From Perilla frutescens (Eukaryota; Streptophyta; Magnoliopsida; Lamiales; Lamiaceae), in NCBI GenBank assembly GCA_026008535.1, contig BRKX01000002.1, positions 55,444,170 to 55,508,169 of the forward strand: 64,000 nt of DNA, given 5' to 3'. The notes below the pieces were generated by a model that worked only from the letters and a program-made list of their open reading frames with translations, was not told where the DNA came from and ran no database searches. Made by a program: the position numbers and the translations under genes. Of this stretch, positions 46,883 through 59,562 are shown piece after piece. The first letter of the stretch is position 1; each line of letters begins with the position of its first letter.

Positions 46883-49694
46883 ATGGAAAACATCACCAAT
46901 GTTATGGAGTTTGAGCCCATTGCTAGGGAGCAGTTGCCCAAGATGGTTTACGACTATTACGCTTCTGGAGCTGAGGATCAGTGGACTCTTCAAGAAAACC
47001 GGAATGCTTTCTCTCGAATACTGTAATGTCATTTTCTCTGTGTTTTTAGGACTTTAATTTTATCTTCACTTTCTTTTAAAGGAGGAAATAGAGCTAACAT
47101 CTCTCCAGTATTGTAGATTTTGTGTTAGCACTCCATTTGATTCAAGAATTCTGATAAGGAAAAGGAAATGGCTGGATATACAAAGTCCAAGAGCTAGTTT
47201 AATTATTGTTAGAGCAAATAATCCTTTACCTTGGCCTTTCTCACATTTTTTCTGATGTTTCTGTGAGGAAATCAAACTTTTCCTGATTTAGGTGAAGCTT
47301 TCTTTTAGTGTATTTACTTTGATAAACCTGACAACCAAAACTATTTCTCTAGAAATTTCTCATCTTTTCCTCCTCAAAATCCTTGTAAGAAACAAGAATT
47401 GAGTTCAAGTACATTCCCTTTAGGTGTTCATGCCAGTTGCCGATCACTGAAATTTTTACGATTGACACAGGTTTCGCCCTCGTATTCTGGTCGATGTTAG
47501 CCAGATTGATACAAGCACAACCATTTTAGGTTACAAGATCTCAATGCCGATCATGGTTGCTCCGACAGCAATGCAGAAAATGGCACATCCTGAAGGTACA
47601 GATAGCTTATTTGGGACGTTGTCATCTATCTTAGTAGATGTGGTTCCAAACAAACTTAGTTCATGCACTACATTTTTTTATGACATTGCCAGAATTAGGA
47701 TGTGGGAAGAGTATATTGTAGTTTTATTTTACCATATGACGAATTATCCTATGTCTATAAAATCATTTTTAACATATAACCTCAAGCTATTATATACACG
47801 AGAAGCCTGACTTATAAACATTGGTTCTTTTGTACCTTCCAATTTCTGAGAGTTTCATAGTTCACGGGGAAAACATCTGGCTAATATTTTTTCAACTTCT
47901 TTTCTGGATCTAAATGGCACTTCACTGCAGGAGAGCTTGCAACAGCAAGGGCGGCATCAGCTGCTGGCACCATCATGGTTTGGAAATATTTATGCTGTTT
48001 ACATTTTTTCCCTTGGAGAAGAAAAACCCAAAATTTGTCATGATTGCTACATTATATAACCATGCTGCTAACAGATGTTTCCTTGGTCACAGACATTGTC
48101 CTCATGGAGCACATCCAGCGTAGAAGAAGTTGCCTCGACTGGACCTGGCATTCGATTCTTTCAGCTCTATGTGAGTTAGACTTAATTTCATCTTTATTCT
48201 CTGTTTATTGATTGCTTGTTGATTTGTTCAAACATATGAAATGCTCAGAAACTCCTTTTGTATCTCATTGCTACTTCACATAATACAAGCATTTGAATCT
48301 GTTGATATTTTCAGTACCACAACTGTTAGATCCTTTCTATTGCATGTTTAATTTGAATCAATCTGTAAGGTTATTTGCTTTGTTTTTGGAATTGTAAACT
48401 GCTCCTGATTAGAGATCTTTTACCTTCAATCTAGGTTCTGAAAGACAGAAACGTTGTTCAACAGCTTGTGAGAAGGGCTGAAGAAGCGGGTTTCAAGGCG
48501 ATTGCTCTTACAGTTGATACTCCGAGGCTCGGTCGAAGGGAATCTGATATCAAGAACAGGTGATGTGGGAAATGTTCCTCTGTCCGGAGCAGAGTTGCAC
48601 TTTTGATTATATTGAGTGCTTTTGCTATTTTACTAGGAATTTTCTTGTCACTGTCAATTTCAGTTGCTTCAGCTAGTGTTGTGGCCAACTAAAGCTTTAT
48701 TTATGTCAAACAGATTTGCCCTGCCTCCCCACTTGACATTAAAGAATTTTGAAGGCTTGAATGTTGGCACTATAGAAAAGGTGAATACCTTTAAAATTTT
48801 TCAAAAGTTGAGATTTATTTTTTGCCTATCCTCGTGTGCTTCAATACATATCAGTAAAATATTGGCCGGGATGACTGCAGACGAACGACTCCGGACTTGC
48901 TACATATGTTGCTGATCAAATTGACCGGTCTCTTAACTGGAAGGTCAGAAAATTAAACTGGTTGTGCTCATAGAATTCTTACAAGCAACAGTTGGAGAAA
49001 ACAAAACATATTTGGTGTGATTTATCTGCACAGGATGTGAAGTGGCTTCAAACGATAACTAAGTTGCCGATTCTAGTGAAGGGAGTGTTAACTGCTGAAG
49101 ACGGTAGGGGTGATCTTGCAGAAAAATAAGTAAATCAAGTAGTATTGTTTCTGATTCATCTTCTCTTTTAGTAAAATGACTAATGTGTGTGTGTTTTGTT
49201 TTTTTGCACTATATATATTTAGCAAGTCTGGCTGTCGAAGCAGGGGTAGGTGGGATTATTGTGTCGAACCATGGAGCTCGACAGCTCGACTACGTTCCTG
49301 CAACGATCATGGCCTTGGAAGAGGTGATGAAAGCCACACGGGGCCATGTCCCTGTGTTTGTAGACGGTGGGATCAGGCGTGGAACAGATGTGTTTAAAGC
49401 ATTAGCACTCGGAGCATCCGGTGTATTTGTAAGTAGCTACGAAGAAAGAAACACTCTTAATCTTAAACAGCAAAGTAACGCGTTTTTCGTTGTCCACGGC
49501 AGATTGGAAGACCGGTAGTTTTCGGGTTGGCAGCTGCAGGCGAGGCAGGTGTGAGGAAAGTCGTTGAGATGCTCCACGATGAGTTCGAGTTGACCATGGC
49601 GTTGAGTGGGTGTCGCTCCGTCAAGGAAATTACGCGCGCCCATGTTATCACCCCATGGGACGCTTCAAGTCCTCGTGTTGCACCACGTTTGTGA
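46883..49694 (+). CDS. GLO: Peroxisomal glycolate oxidase, ten coding exons
   Basis: This FMN enzyme oxidises glycolate to glyoxylate plus H2O2 in photorespiration. Exons are 46883-47022, 47471-47595, 47931-47977, 48093-48170, 48435-48559, 48714-48780, 48881-48943, 49034-49103, 49223-49428 and 49503-49694, all GT-AG, joining to 370 residues, the usual length. Catalytic and FMN residues are present: Tyr25 (DYYASGAEDQW), Tyr130 (FFQLY), Asp158 (TVDTP), Lys231 (LVKG), His255 and Arg258 (SNHGARQLD). The C-terminus PRL matches a plant PTS1 peroxisome signal. A leader exon (about 46000-46128) and a leader intron ending at 46860 precede it. An in-frame ATG at 46868 would add MASWK; 46883 fits family length better. 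Nothing is broken. Confidence 0.95.
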
Positions 49695-50830
49695 AATTCT
49701 AGAGAGAGTGAGAGACCGTGACCTTTGCTAGTTTCTTGACAAAATCTCCAGATCATATCCAGGAGAAAGTGAAGAGAAACCTCGCATCATTTCTATGTTT
49801 CTTCTTCGTTGCTCATGTGAAAATTTATTAATCATTTTCTCTTCCAACTTCCGTTAAGGAAATTAAGAAGCTTGTGTTTGAGATTTGAATTACTGAAAAC
49901 TAAATATGCTCAAGCTCATTACTTGGTAACATTTATTTTTGGATTCTTACATCTTTTTTTTAATGGTTAACAGTAAACTCAAAATAAGGGGCTTTACAGA
50001 AGCATTTAAAAAAAAAAAAAACAAATTCCGGAAGAAAGTTTATTTTTCTTGAAATATTCACAAAATGAAATTTTGAGTTTTAGTTTTTCGTTTGTTTGTG
50101 ATGAATGTCAAGATTTTTTTTTAGCGAAGCCTTATATTTTCAGTTTTTCTGTATAGAAAAAAAAGTGAAATGAGGGGAGGAAAAACAACACATCAGATCA
50201 CCTATTACATTTCATGTTCCAAACCTTTGTTTTTTTTTTAAAATATTATTTTTTTTAATTTTTAATTTACTATGATTTTATTTAATTAAAATTTTTTATT
50301 TATGGTTCATCCATCTCGAATTAGGGTATATTAATATTAAAAAAAATAGAAATAGAATCTAGTTATGCAACACCAAATGAAATAGGAATTACAATAGAGG
50401 ATCTGATCCGAAAAAACAACGTACATTGTACAACTTCATCAGTTCACCCTTTTTTTTTCTTCAATACAACTACTTAAAAAAATCTTAGGACTAAAGTTGT
50501 CACGTCTTATAATATATGCTTACGCTAGATCCCCTATGACATTTTCTGTGCCAAATTTTTATTTTTATTTTTGTTTTAATTTTTAATTTATTTTCAATTT
50601 ATTATGATTTAATTTGATTTAAATATTTATTTAGGATTTCATCATTCCCCAATCAAAGTATATTAAAAAAATTAAAAAAAAAACTAGTTCTGATACACGG
50701 AACGTAACACGGAAGGATAGCGAGGATCCCATCCCATATATATGCGGTTAAAATACGTCTTTCTCTACGCTTACAGAGTTGCGAGACTAAAATTATGTAT
50801 ATTTTATCCTACACTACATACATACATACA

Positions 50831-50861
<31 letters not shown>

Positions 50862-51160
50862 ACACAATGCGTTTGGTCATGATTATATAATATAGAAAAT
50901 TATTTAAGTCTTCTTCTTCTTGTGAAAATGACCATCTACTCTTTAATGAACATTTAGGTCTCATATATATTTTAGATATGATAATGCCATATAAATTGCT
51001 ACGATTGATTGAAATTTATCTTTTAAAATTAATTAAAATGTATTAATTGTATGTCAATACCCAAATATATGTATGGCAAGTGGCAACACGTGTAATCGAC
51101 AAATGATTTTGTGGAAGTTAGATTGCCCAGATGAACAATTTAATGATTTTATAACTAATC

Positions 51161-51220
<60 letters not shown>

Positions 51221-51341
51221 ATTTGGGGACGTTGCTCTCTAGAGCTATCCCTCTTCAAAAGATCGAAAGAAAATGAACAATGAAGATAATTAAGTTATAA
51301 TAGCATTGCAACCTGGTAATAAACAACAACATTTCTACAAA

Positions 51342-51380
<39 letters not shown>

Positions 51381-51528
51381 CTCTATAACAATAAGTAACT
51401 TACGCATCTAATTATCTTAATTGTCGTCATATCCATCAATGAAAAAAATAGAACAAATAAACCAACTACTTACTAATTATAATGAATCATTAATTATCGA
51501 TCAGTACTGGTGTGATGGTCGATCATAT
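49695..51528. other. Intergenic sequence with a diverged duplication
   Basis: No gene is seen. Segments of about 150-200 bp ending near 50340 and 50680 are loose duplicates (TTTAATTTACTATGATTTAAT and TTCATC...GTATATTA blocks). Microsatellites are TA (50840-50861), CT plus TA (51161-51218) and GT (51345-51379). Confidence 0.5.
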
Positions 51529-52007
51529 CTAATCTCTTGTAATAGGGTATGGAGATATTGATTGGGCCCTACTCTTTCTCTTCTCCAGAAATCTCTGCAG
51601 CGATCTCTTCATCGATAGCCCAGTTGCCGCGCTATACACCGGCGAATTCAGCGGCGGCGAGCATGGTGTCGCCGGCGAATTCTTGTTCGATTTTTCTTCT
51701 GTTTCTCGACTCGCCAGCGATAATATTGCTCTAGCCTGCACCATCAAATTCGTATGAATATTAGATAGTTATATATACTGTACGTGCCCTTGGCCTAATG
51801 ATTTATCGTGCAGCTTGCATCGGAATTTAAAAAAAGTAGTGATATTTTTTGAAGGTACTACGTACCTGAAGTTCTGTGGCATCGCAAGAAGCAACTTTGC
51901 CTTTGTAGAAAATAGTCAGCTGCTGCGTTTTGTTCGTACTTGCATCCTCCATATCCAACCTTAATTTTCAAGTAAAAAATACAGTTAGTCGTACGTACGA
52001 GCAAAAC

Positions 52008-52058
<51 letters not shown>

Positions 52059-52159
52059 AATTACATGGAGTGGTGGAATCTGCCGCTGCGATCAGCGAAA
52101 TGGGAGGAGATGACGGATGGCGTTACTAGCCGAAGCTCCAAATTGCAGTTGCGTTTCAT
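51529..52159 (-). CDS. TIFY5A: JAZ8/TIFY5A-type jasmonate repressor, three exons
   Basis: Exons on the minus strand are 52159-52065, 51959-51866 and 51735-51529. They join to 131 residues, the same length as Arabidopsis JAZ8. The protein has an N-terminal EAR repression motif (LELRL, residues 7-11) that binds TOPLESS directly, a TIFY motif (TIFYKG, 47-52) for JAZ dimerisation, and a C-terminal Jas motif (SLQRFLEKRKSR, 108-119, then SPYPI) that binds MYC transcription factors. The canonical LPIARR degron ahead of the Jas helix is replaced by GLSMKR, as in stable JAZ7/8 proteins, so turnover by COI1 with JA-Ile is expected to be weak. It acts in the nucleus. Splice sites are GT-AG. A GA run lies in intron 1. 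Confidence 0.92.
52017..52056. repeat. GA microsatellite in JAZ intron 1
   Basis: A GA run of about 20 units ends roughly 8 nt from the exon 1 donor. Confidence 0.9.
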
Positions 52160-52299
52160 GATTGTAGAGTAATTAAGATGAATATAGGTAGTGAGTTGGG
52201 GTTTGTTTTGTGAGAGAGAGAGAGAGAGAGAGGTGTAGAGGTTGAGATTTAGAGGAGGTGTGTGAGTTAGAAGGGAAAAAGCAGCAGTGTTTGAGCTTA

Positions 52300-52310
52300 T
52301 TATATATAAT
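52300..52310 (-). promoter_or_regulatory. TATA box of the JAZ gene
   Basis: ATTATATATAA on the minus strand lies about 145 bp upstream of the ATG. The leader carries a CT run (on the minus strand) at 52212-52231. Confidence 0.55.
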
Positions 52311-52438
52311 AGGGGAGGAGGAATAAAACACAAACACGAAACGCATACGGCATGCCCCCCACATAAATAAAAAAGAATGAAAAAGATTGAAGTTGGACAG
52401 GTCGAGCACAGGGAAAATGTGAATAAATAAATATGTAT

Positions 52439-52444
52439 CACGTG
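52439..52444. promoter_or_regulatory. G-box 1 (CACGTG)
   Basis: This palindromic MYC2-type site lies about 130 bp upstream of the JAZ TATA box. Confidence 0.6.
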
Positions 52445-52562
52445 TAACATGAGCTCTCTCTCTCTCTCTCTCTCTAGGCCGCACCGTAGCAACCGCTATT
52501 TTCCTGTACTGGAATTAGACATGCTCTCTTTATTTATGCACCTCTTCACTTTCGTAATTTCG

Positions 52563-52568
52563 CACGTG
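52563..52568. promoter_or_regulatory. G-box 2 (GCACGTGC)
   Basis: This second palindromic G-box is about 124 bp farther upstream. Paired G-boxes fit a promoter under MYC2 feedback control. Confidence 0.55.
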
Positions 52569-52569
52569 C

Positions 52570-53814
52570 TTTAGTCGGCCACCGCATTCTTGCCTCTTCC
52601 TCTATTTTCTCATTAACTCTCTTTTTTACTAATTATATTTTGGGGCTTCTATATTTTATTTCAATTTCTTTTATAGGTATTATGCATATTTCTAGTGTGT
52701 AAATTATGGATAAATCTCAATCATCCAATAACATAATTTAAATAATTAAAAAATAGATGACAATTTCATAAATTATTTTCGAAAATGTGATATTAAAATT
52801 CATCATATATATGCTTAAATCAACATTGTGCTATCTAATTTTGAAAGTTGAAAAATCACGGTGACAATTTTGTAAATTAAAATTGAAATGGCGGTGATAA
52901 TTTTATAATTAAACCGAAAAATGGTTGTGATAATTTTGTAATATATGTTAAAAAATATAATGTTAAAATAAAATTAGCTATAGCATGCATTATTCTTTTT
53001 TTCTTTCTTTATAGATTTCATATAATAAAAACAGTGGTGGATCCAAGCTCAAGCATTTCAGCAAAATTAAGGTATAAGTGTAGACTTTTTAAAGTTTTTA
53101 ATTAGGTCTATATATTTTTGCCACAGTTTATATTCAAGGACTAAAAAACCAACCCCTCTTTTTAAGACTAAAAATTAATTTTGCACAGTTATTATCATGG
53201 AAGGTGATATAATTTACAAAAAATTCTACCACATGTACTATTTGTGAGTACATTTTTTTTAAAATTTAACGACGATGACAAATATATGCAAGTGTCGTTA
53301 TCAGCGTTATCCATAATACATAGCTAGTGAATTTATTTTGCGGATAAAATTATTGTAGTGTTTAATTTGGTGAAAAATTAATATATCTTAATATATAGGG
53401 GTGGGTTATAACGTGGAATATGATTATTTACTATAATTTTATTGATTATCTTACTGTATTTTAATGATTAACGAGTAATAAAATATAATAAGATAAGTAA
53501 TAAAAATAAAAATAAATAATTAGCACTAAATACAATAAAATAAGCAATAAAATTATAGTAAATAAATATAGTGTAAATGTTTACACGTCAAATCATATAT
53601 ATATATATACACATATATATTATTTTTAGCCGTCGACTATCGTTTAATTGAGTGATAAAATATAATTAAGCACTTCATTATTATATTTTTGATAACTATT
53701 ATTTTCTGCGAAATATAGATCGAGGTTACATCAGTATTGGTGTACCAATAATAATTAATATCGTTTTGAGATGGGAAGAGGAATTAAGGATTGAACCCGA
53801 TCTTTCATATTTGC
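52570..53814. other. Intergenic AT-rich sequence, no gene seen
   Basis: Short related motifs (GATAATTTTGTAA) recur at 52750-52960. No coding block was recognised. Confidence 0.5.
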
Positions 53815-54539
53815 TAGGTGTAAATGAGTCGAGTCAAGTACCACCGAGTCGAAGGTCGGTTCGTTTAGGTATTTGTGGGCTCGAGTTCGAGCTTAGACCC
53901 CAGATTCGAGCTCAGCGCTCAATGGAAAAAATCGAGATCGAGCTTGGCTCGATTATTTAAAATTCGAACTTGAACTTGAGCTAACTCAATTATGTGAAAT
54001 TCGAGCCCCCGAACTCGAGCTCGACTCGTTTACATGCACAAGAATAACAAAATAACATACATAAAATTTTGAGATTTTTTTTCAATATTATTGATTTCAT
54101 TTCATATTTCTAATTTAATTAATGAATTGAGAATTATCATTTTGTCAATATTAGTCTTTTTTTTGTTAATTTTCTTTTTTCTTTTATTGATATGTACATT
54201 TTAACTAATATAGAATTATAGACTATTATAATAATATTAATAGTATATATAACTAGATTTTAAGATTAACTATATAACATTGGTGCTAAAAATATCGTTA
54301 CTCTTGATTGTTTAGTCTTAATTTTTGCTAATTTTCCTTTTCTATTATTACTTTGCTACTTTCGATAATATTAGTTTAATATCATTAATTTCATTTCATG
54401 TGTTAATATTTAATGATTAGTATTATTTTGTCAATTTATCAATATTAAGCTTAATTTAATTATTTAATTTCATTTCCTTTATTACTTTATACGTATTACA
54501 AATTATAAATTTGTAATTTATTACTTATATTCTTATAAG

Positions 54540-55310
54540 CAGTGGCGGATCCAGGGGGGCTGAGGGGGGCTCTAGCCCCCCTCCCCCCAACTGAGAAATT
54601 ACCTTATTTTTCATAGGTGTGTTGGATTATTTTTTCATAGCAGCCCCCCTCCCTCATGATGTTGGATGACTGAATGGACGACAATGTAGTGGAAAATAAG
54701 AAAGAGAAAGGGGAGAAGACGGGTAGGTTGAAGAAGAGAATAAATGCAAAAATTCTATCAGAATTCAAAGAACCAGTGCGGCGGAGAACTGGAGGTTGAA
54801 GAAGATAGGTTATAAATATATAATAATATAATTTATACAATATTTTAATACAATTTAGCTTTTAAAAGAAAAGGTGAAAAGTGTTGTTTTCATAATAAAA
54901 ACGTTGCTCTTCAAATTGCAACTTCTCTTTTAGTAAAAATAAATTATAAAAACGGCTAAAAGATTAATTTAAAATAAAAAACTGCACATATTTTTTCTCT
55001 GCTTTTTTTTTTGTGGACTTCTTCTCTTCAAAACTTCTCGAATAGTGTAGTATTAGACTTCTTGATTATATTTACTTTTATTTTATTTTATTTTATTTTT
55101 TGCACCACTTTATAATTTTTAGGTATATCATTTCTAATGTATTAGATTAGTTTGAATGTGTGATTGTTTTTAATACATTTTATCATTGCATTATTTTATG
55201 TTGCTACTTTAATATAAATATATATTTAATTGCATGGAAAAAAAAATTACACTACCAAAATAGTGCAGCCCCCCCCCCCCCCCTAACATTTTATCCTGGT
55301 TCCACCACTG
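54540..55310. mobile_element. hAT-like non-autonomous element, 771 bp
   Basis: The ends CAGTGGCGGATCCAGG and the inverse CAGTGGTGGAACCAGG are typical of a widespread plant hAT-like family. The 8-bp flanks are CTTATAAG and ATTATAAG, 7 of 8 alike. G and C homopolymer runs sit just inside each end. Confidence 0.8.
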
Positions 55311-55544
55311 ATTATAAGTTATAATTAATAATCTAATATGGACTACATTCTATATATTGTATATTATATATTGTTACTTTTTTTTTCTCTTATTACTCAT
55401 CTACTCTTGTGTTAAACATTCGATTTTTTTATTTCGATAATATTAGATTAATATTAATATATTATTGATTTTTTCATATTTATTATTTAATGAATTGAGA
55501 ATTATTATTTTGTAAATATTAGTATCAATTTCTTTGATTACTTA

Positions 55545-55703
55545 GGGGCTGCTTGATTCAAATTAAGTAATGACAATCACAATGGATATCATTGAAGGGT
55601 CAATCACAAGGGGAATGGCGATTGCATTGTTGTAACTCGGTTCAATTATGGAATGATTGTTATTGTGATAGATAATGATTGGTTCGTTTCAAATTCATTG
55701 ATG

Positions 55704-55740
<37 letters not shown>

Positions 55741-56215
55741 CTATTGTAAATAATAATAATTATAATTATTATAATAATAAATAATAAATATAATAATAAT
55801 AAATATAGTACTAATAAATAATATAGATAATAATAATAATAATAAATAATAATAATATTATTATTATTAACAATACCAATAATAAATAATAAATAAATAA
55901 TTTAAATAACAATAATGTTTACAAGAATAATAATAAAAAATTAATTAATTAATAATAATAATAAATAACAACAACAACAACAATAAATAATAAAAATAAA
56001 TAAAAAATAATATAAATAATAATAATAACATTAATAAATAAATATAAAAAATAATTAATAAAAATAAATATATCATTATTATTATTATTATTATAAACAA
56101 TTATAATAATAAATAAAAAAATACTTATTAATATTAATATTGACAATAAATATATAATATAATAATAAAATAATCTTAAATATTAATAATATTATTATTA
56201 TAATAAATAACATCG

Positions 56216-56307
<92 letters not shown>

Positions 56308-56587
56308 GATAATAATAATAATAAATTTACAATAATGATAATTACAATAATAATAAAAATAATTAATAAAAAATGATGAGAATAATAACAACAACAACAA
56401 TGATGGTGATAATTGAGGAGTGTGGTAATGATTGAGGAGAATGATTAAAGGGGGTGGGGTAGTTAATCAATCTAAGAGAATGATTAACTTATTTTGATTC
56501 TCATTACCTTGTACCAAGCATAAAGAATGGGAATGAATCCTCTTCTATTCCCATTACCCACCCTAATTATTCCTTACCAAGCGCCCC
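55545..56587. mobile_element. Tourist-like MITE expanded by a TAA microsatellite
   Basis: The ends GGGGCTGCTTGATTC and the inverse GGGGCGCTTGGTAAGG are flanked by TTA on both sides (55542-55544 and 56588-56590), as in PIF/Harbinger elements. About 700 bp of the 1043-bp interior (55690-56400) is ATT/TAA repeat and its decay products. Confidence 0.8.
56220..56305. repeat. Pure TAA microsatellite core
   Basis: An uninterrupted AAT run of nearly 30 units lies inside the MITE. Confidence 0.95.
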
Positions 56588-57568
56588 TTAGTATTTATTA
56601 TTGATCATTCTATTTCTCAATTTTGATAATATTAATTTAATATCATTCAATATTTCATATTCTTATTTATTATACTAATATACTATGTAATATTTTAGAT
56701 AAGATAAACTATTATATATATATATATAGTTGATTAGTTTACATGTGTGTGTATATAATTGTTACTCGTGATCGAATCTTAATCATCTGTTTTCTTAACT
56801 TTAATAATATTTGTTTAATACCATTAATTTCATGTTATTTTTAATGAAAAGTGTTAATTTCACAAAAGTTAAAATATAAAGAAATAATATTTAAAATATT
56901 ACAAAAATAGTATGTGTTTTGAGTTCTAATTCAAATAGCTCGCGAACTAGATAACTCGTGAGCCTGGCTCATTTAAGTACTTGTGAGACAACTCGCGAGC
57001 TCGACTCGTGACATAGCTTGCGAGTCCGGCTTCTTTAAGTGCTCACGAGCCGATCGACTCGTTTAACTACTTGCGAGCCGGCTAGCGATATAGTTCGTGA
57101 AACGGCTCGTTAAAAAGCTCGTGAGCTCGACGAGAGCTCGGCTCGTTTAACAAGCGAGCCAGTTTCGAGTAAACTTTTTTTGAACGGATATTCGAGTATA
57201 TCACAAGTACTTTGGCTCATTTACAGTGACTTTTCATGGGTGAGGAATACCATAATTAATATTTTTTTGAATTCTCATAGATGACTAAACCTCATAATTA
57301 CCCTAATATTATATGTGTCGATATGCAGTTTGTCCATATATAATTGAGAGTTAATTATGTTGACTAGTAGATCTTATATACTAATGCCAACAATATATAT
57401 CACCTAACTGTTGAATTCTCAAAATTTCTGGAATCAATCGGAACTTTTAATCGCGTACCGTGCTTCATTTCAATTTTATTTTTGATTAACATGCATTGAT
57501 AATTTTCTCAAAAAAAAAATGCATTAATAAAATAAATATGGAAATTGTATTCTATATCCCTTGCCAGG

Positions 57569-57569
<1 letters not shown>

Positions 57570-57612
<43 letters not shown>

Positions 57613-57692
57613 CAACAATATATAGTCGTCTGCATATTTAGATTGGTTGAAAACGAAATCTGCCCCAGTTCGAAGTGGTCCATCTTATTCGT

Positions 57693-57737
<45 letters not shown>
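57570..57737. repeat. Two TA microsatellites
   Basis: TA runs occupy about 57572-57610 and 57697-57737. The second directly abuts the element starting at 57738. Confidence 0.9.
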
Positions 57738-57739
<2 letters not shown>

Positions 57740-58890
57740 GGTGGTTATAATGCAAACTAACTCTATTATAAGAACTAAAAACTCATCTCACACCATACAA
57801 TCAATAAATATATATGGTCTAGATTTGCTTAAAAGGGGTGGTGACAATTCTGTAATATATATTTGGAAAAAAATTCGAGTGAGGTATTAACGCAATTTGG
57901 TAATTCTTATAAAAATCACGGAAAATTTGATAACATATCGTCATGCTAATTAAGTATTATCATCATGCTAACGAAGCGTTATCATTATGCTAATGAAAGT
58001 TTTTCTCATATTGTTAACGATAAATTAAATTCTAAAGAGTAATTATAAATTCTAATGAGATGAAATAAACCATAATTCAGATATAATACACTCCAATAAT
58101 CTAAAAATAGAATTAAATTCTAAAAATTAATTATAAACCCCAATTGGATGGAATAAACAATAATAACAATATAAATATACAAGATTAGTATAACGATATT
58201 GTTTTACCAGCACTGCGAATAAACTATGTTAGCATAAAACAATTCATCATTAGCATAAGGTATAAACTATAAATCGATGAAAAAAACTCAAACTAATATA
58301 TTCTAATTTCATGAAATAAACAATAAATAATAATCAATTAGTAACTAAAAGATAAAAACTAAATAATAAAAAATAATTATAAGTCTAAATTGAAATGTGA
58401 TAAATCATAATAACAATATAAGTATGTTTACTATGTTAACATTATGATAATCATTAATTAGCATAATGAATGCAATATGTTAACATATAACAAATGCTTT
58501 GTTAGCATACGTTATCAACTTATCATAATGCTGATGAACCATTATTTAAAAGCTAACGAAAGCATTTTCATGCTGGACACGAGTAAAAATATATATTTTG
58601 TATTTTTTGTCTATATTTATTTAAACAAACATATCAATGATTGATCTTTAATTTGGTATATTATTTGCGTTGATCCGATTAGAAACGAGTGAGTTATGAT
58701 TGCTCAAAGTTTTTTAAATTTTTTAAAAAAGTGATGACATCAACTTTTTTATGAGGATTGGACAACTGTACTCTCGCCTCTTTTTTTGTTTTGATTTTAA
58801 CATTTAATCTCAGTCATTAGATCATCTAGGTAGACGGTATAAGATGGGTTCCTAGTTCCTATACCAGAAAAATATGTATTTTTAATCCAA
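57738..58890. mobile_element. Long-TIR element with GCTAACGAA repeats (family member B)
   Basis: Left GGGGTGGTTATAATG...ATAAGAACTAAAAACTCATC pairs loosely with the inverse of the right end (ATAGGAACTAGGAACCCATC). ATGCTAACGAA-type motifs lie within. The segment about 58570-58780 is clearly homologous to about 21400-21600 of member A. TA repeats flank both sides. The right limit is uncertain by about 40 bp. Confidence 0.5.
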
Positions 58891-58922
58891 CTCATATATA
58901 TGTGTGTGTATTTTTGATCCAA

Positions 58923-58959
<37 letters not shown>

Positions 58960-58962
<3 letters not shown>

Positions 58963-59562
58963 CAATCTTCTCGTGTTATTATCTTGAATAAGAAACTTTG
59001 AAAGAAAAATGGACCTCAATTTTGCTTTACATTTATGAGACTGGCCCATAAATTTTTAGATATTTTCTTATTCATTGAATTAGAGAAATAAAATGTTATC
59101 CAACCATGAGTACGAGTAGGTATGTAACTATGTTTCACCAAGAATATTCTAAAACGTTTTGCTCATTGAATTTGAGAGTGTTGTTTGAATTAGTCGACTA
59201 ATCCAGATAGATGCTTTGCACAGTAATATAATGATATTAATTTTTTTTAGTCTTATTAAAACTTAGTTAGACTAATTTCTTTTAACAGAAGCTAAACGAA
59301 AATAAAAAATGTGCAACGACAAAAGCATGCCAGATTTGGAAAAGATGTGCATGGCTTTTATGGCTGCACATTTATTGCTACTGAGCAATCTAAATCATAA
59401 ATTTATATCGAATTTAATATACATACGATAGCTTCGAAGCTAAATATAGTAAAAAAAATCAAACCAAGCGAGTTCAACACTTATTCAAACTTATCACATT
59501 TTAAAATTTTCTAAATAAACTGAAAGCTCGGTTGAAAAAAAAAAACAATAACTGAAAGCTAG
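58960..59562. other. Intergenic sequence, no gene seen
   Basis: This AT-rich DNA without recognised features follows a TA run (about 58928-58959). Confidence 0.45.

Larger units (their letters stand above)
53815..57226. mobile_element. Inverted-repeat element with GAGCTCG-rich ends, hosting two others
   Basis: The left end GTGTAAATGAGTCGAG and the right end (inverse CTGTAAATGAGCCAAAG) face each other. The first and last about 200-300 bp are packed with CGAGCTCG-type motifs. No convincing target duplication was found, so limits are approximate. No transposase is seen. The hAT-like element at 54540 and the MITE at 55545 lie inside. Confidence 0.5.

Noticed and set aside
49183..49518. Separate gene with an FMN-binding motif
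   Set aside because: It is exon nine of glycolate oxidase read into flanking introns.
52160..52492. N-terminal extension of the JAZ exon 1 frame
   Set aside because: It runs through a CT repeat, the TATA box and leader; the JAZ8-like protein starts at 52159.
56176..56400. Open frame rich in Ile on the minus strand
   Set aside because: It is translation of a TAA microsatellite.
57552..57890. Open frames rich in Tyr-Ile repeats
   Set aside because: They are translation of TA microsatellites.
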